Positions 63,209 through 64,000 of a stretch of 64,000 bases of DNA are shown piece by piece (position 1 is the first letter of the stretch; each line of letters begins with the position of its first letter). The DNA comes from Actinokineospora baliensis (GTDB lineage: Bacteria > Actinomycetota > Actinomycetes > Mycobacteriales > Pseudonocardiaceae): the NCBI RefSeq assembly GCF_016907695.1, contig NZ_JAFBCK010000001.1, positions 4,390,001 through 4,454,000 of the forward strand, given 5' to 3'. The notes beneath the pieces are model-generated. The model was not told the origin of the DNA and did not search any database. It saw only the letters and a list, made by a program, of their open reading frames with translations. The translations under genes and the position numbers were made by a program.

Positions 63209-63975
63209 CGATCCTCGAACAGCGTGCGGGATGGTCCACCCAGGACAATGTCCCAGCGGTACCCCAGTGTCCACTCGGGAAGCGACAGCTCGTGGTCGTA
63301 GACGGCCACCAGGCGGTCGCGCGCGGCCTGGTCGGTCACCGACCGCAGCACCGGGTCGTAGGGGAACAGCGGGTCGCCGGGGAAGTACATCTGGGTCACC
63401 ATGCGCTGGGTGAACGCGGTGCCGAACAGCGAGAAGTGGATGTGCGCGGGTCGCCACGCGTTGAGGTGGTTGCGCCACGGGTAGGCGCCGGGGCGGATCG
63501 TGGTGAAGGAGTACTCACCGTCGTCGTCGGTCAGGCAGCGGCCGGAGCCGGTGAAGTTCGGGTCCAGCGGCGCCGGGTGCTGGTCGAGGTCGTGGGCGTA
63601 GCGGCCTGCGGCGTTGGCCTGCCAGACCTCCACCAGCTGACCGGCCATCGGGCGCCCGGCGCGGTCGAGCACCCGGCCGGTGATGGTGATCCGCTGACCC
63701 GCCGGTTCCCCGGTCTTGCCCAGGGTGAGGTCGTTGTCCAGCGCCGACACGTCGGTCACGCCGAACACCGGCCCGGTCAGCTCCACCGCCTCGGGGTCCA
63801 CGACCGGCAGCGGGGCGTGCTTGGGGTGGCGCAGCGCGCTGCTGCGGTACGGCGGGTAGTCCCGGGTGGGGTGGTGCGGGTCCGGCGCCCCCACCCGGTC
63901 GGCGGCGGCCATCGCCGCGTCGATCTCCCGCTGGGTCGCGGCGTCCGGGATCGAAGTCCGCGGTGACCTGCTCAT
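63205..63975 (-). CDS. pcaH: Protocatechuate 3,4-dioxygenase beta subunit
   Basis: This is 256 residues from ATG 63975 behind GAGGGGAG. Iron(III) ligands of the family are visible: a Tyr in NAAGRYAHDLDQ, a Tyr in GAYPWRNH, and the two His in WRPAHIHFSLFG. The core VEVWQANAAGRY and DPNFTGSGRCLTDDDGEYSF are typical of beta chains. It performs intradiol ring cleavage of protocatechuate with PcaG. It is the first gene visible in the operon. Only 25 bp remain upstream in the window, so its promoter and any pca regulator lie outside. Confidence 0.96.
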   Translation of the reverse strand: MSRSPRTSIPDAATQREIDAAMAAADRVGAPDPHHPTRDYPPYRSSALRHPKHAPLPVVDPEAVELTGPVFGVTDVSALDNDLTLGKTGEPAGQRITITGRVLDRAGRPMAGQLVEVWQANAAGRYAHDLDQHPAPLDPNFTGSGRCLTDDDGEYSFTTIRPGAYPWRNHLNAWRPAHIHFSLFGTAFTQRMVTQMYFPGDPLFPYDPVLRSVTDQAARDRLVAVYDHELSLPEWTLGYRWDIVLGGPSRTLFEDR

Positions 63976-64000
63976 CGGCGTGGCTCCCCTCGGCTCGTGC

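Overview
The window is very GC-rich chromosomal DNA with many GTG starts, start-stop overlaps and rare TTA codons. Together with the gene families present (LAL-type LuxR regulators, type II lanthipeptide synthetase, NRPS, actinobacterial-type contractile injection locus, fused PcaL), this points to a filamentous actinomycete, probably a member of the Pseudonocardiaceae. That placement is inference from gene content; there is no rRNA here.

Left flank (1-7575): a large secreted transglutaminase-like protein cut by the window edge, a small membrane protein, an ArsR-type regulator with an excellent palindromic operator that is translationally coupled to an MFS exporter, and a secreted amidase that overlaps the exporter tail to tail.

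Extracellular contractile injection system, eCIS (7735-27435): one long plus-strand operon. It encodes a DUF4255 cap-like protein, an AAA+ ATPase, sheath, inner tube, a CPxC-motif assembly protein, a DUF6760-like small protein, a 1046-residue Pro/Ala/Gln-rich protein, a second tube-like protein, a LysM connector, a VgrG-like spike, a PAAR tip, gp25, baseplate J and tail protein I. It ends with three membrane or secreted proteins (zinc-ribbon/TM, vWA-PKD, COG1470-like). After a TetR/SRPBCC pair (27702-29330) and a regulatory block (pseudo-receiver LuxR, NarL-type regulator and histidine kinase, 29393-31536) come the probable cargo genes: a DUF4157 HExxH protein, a 1141-residue modular toxin-like protein whose C-terminal tip is much more AT-rich than the rest, and a HEAT-like candidate immunity protein (31902-36745).

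Middle (37020-43077): a secreted subtilisin with a P-domain, a striking 22-bp inverted repeat with pseudoknot potential, a DUF418-like membrane protein, a VOC protein, an AraC regulator, a duplicated-helical-domain protein of unknown role and a DUF2218 protein.

Specialised metabolism (43113-59721): a LAL regulator, a small peptide gene and a LanM synthetase on the minus strand. The peptide has a Ser/Thr-rich, Cys-free C-terminus. A divergent plus-strand operon carries an ornithine/lysine-type N-hydroxylase, a diaminobutyrate aminotransferase, a MetA-like acyltransferase, an aspartokinase, an MFS exporter and a one-module NRPS (C-A-PCP-TE). It reads as a route from aspartate through 2,4-diaminobutyrate to an N-hydroxylated, possibly acylated (hydroxamate) building block.

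Right flank (59722-64000): a type I-E-like CRISPR array without cas genes in the window, then a minus-strand pcaH-pcaG-pcaL-pobA operon for 4-hydroxybenzoate/protocatechuate catabolism that lacks pcaB at this place.
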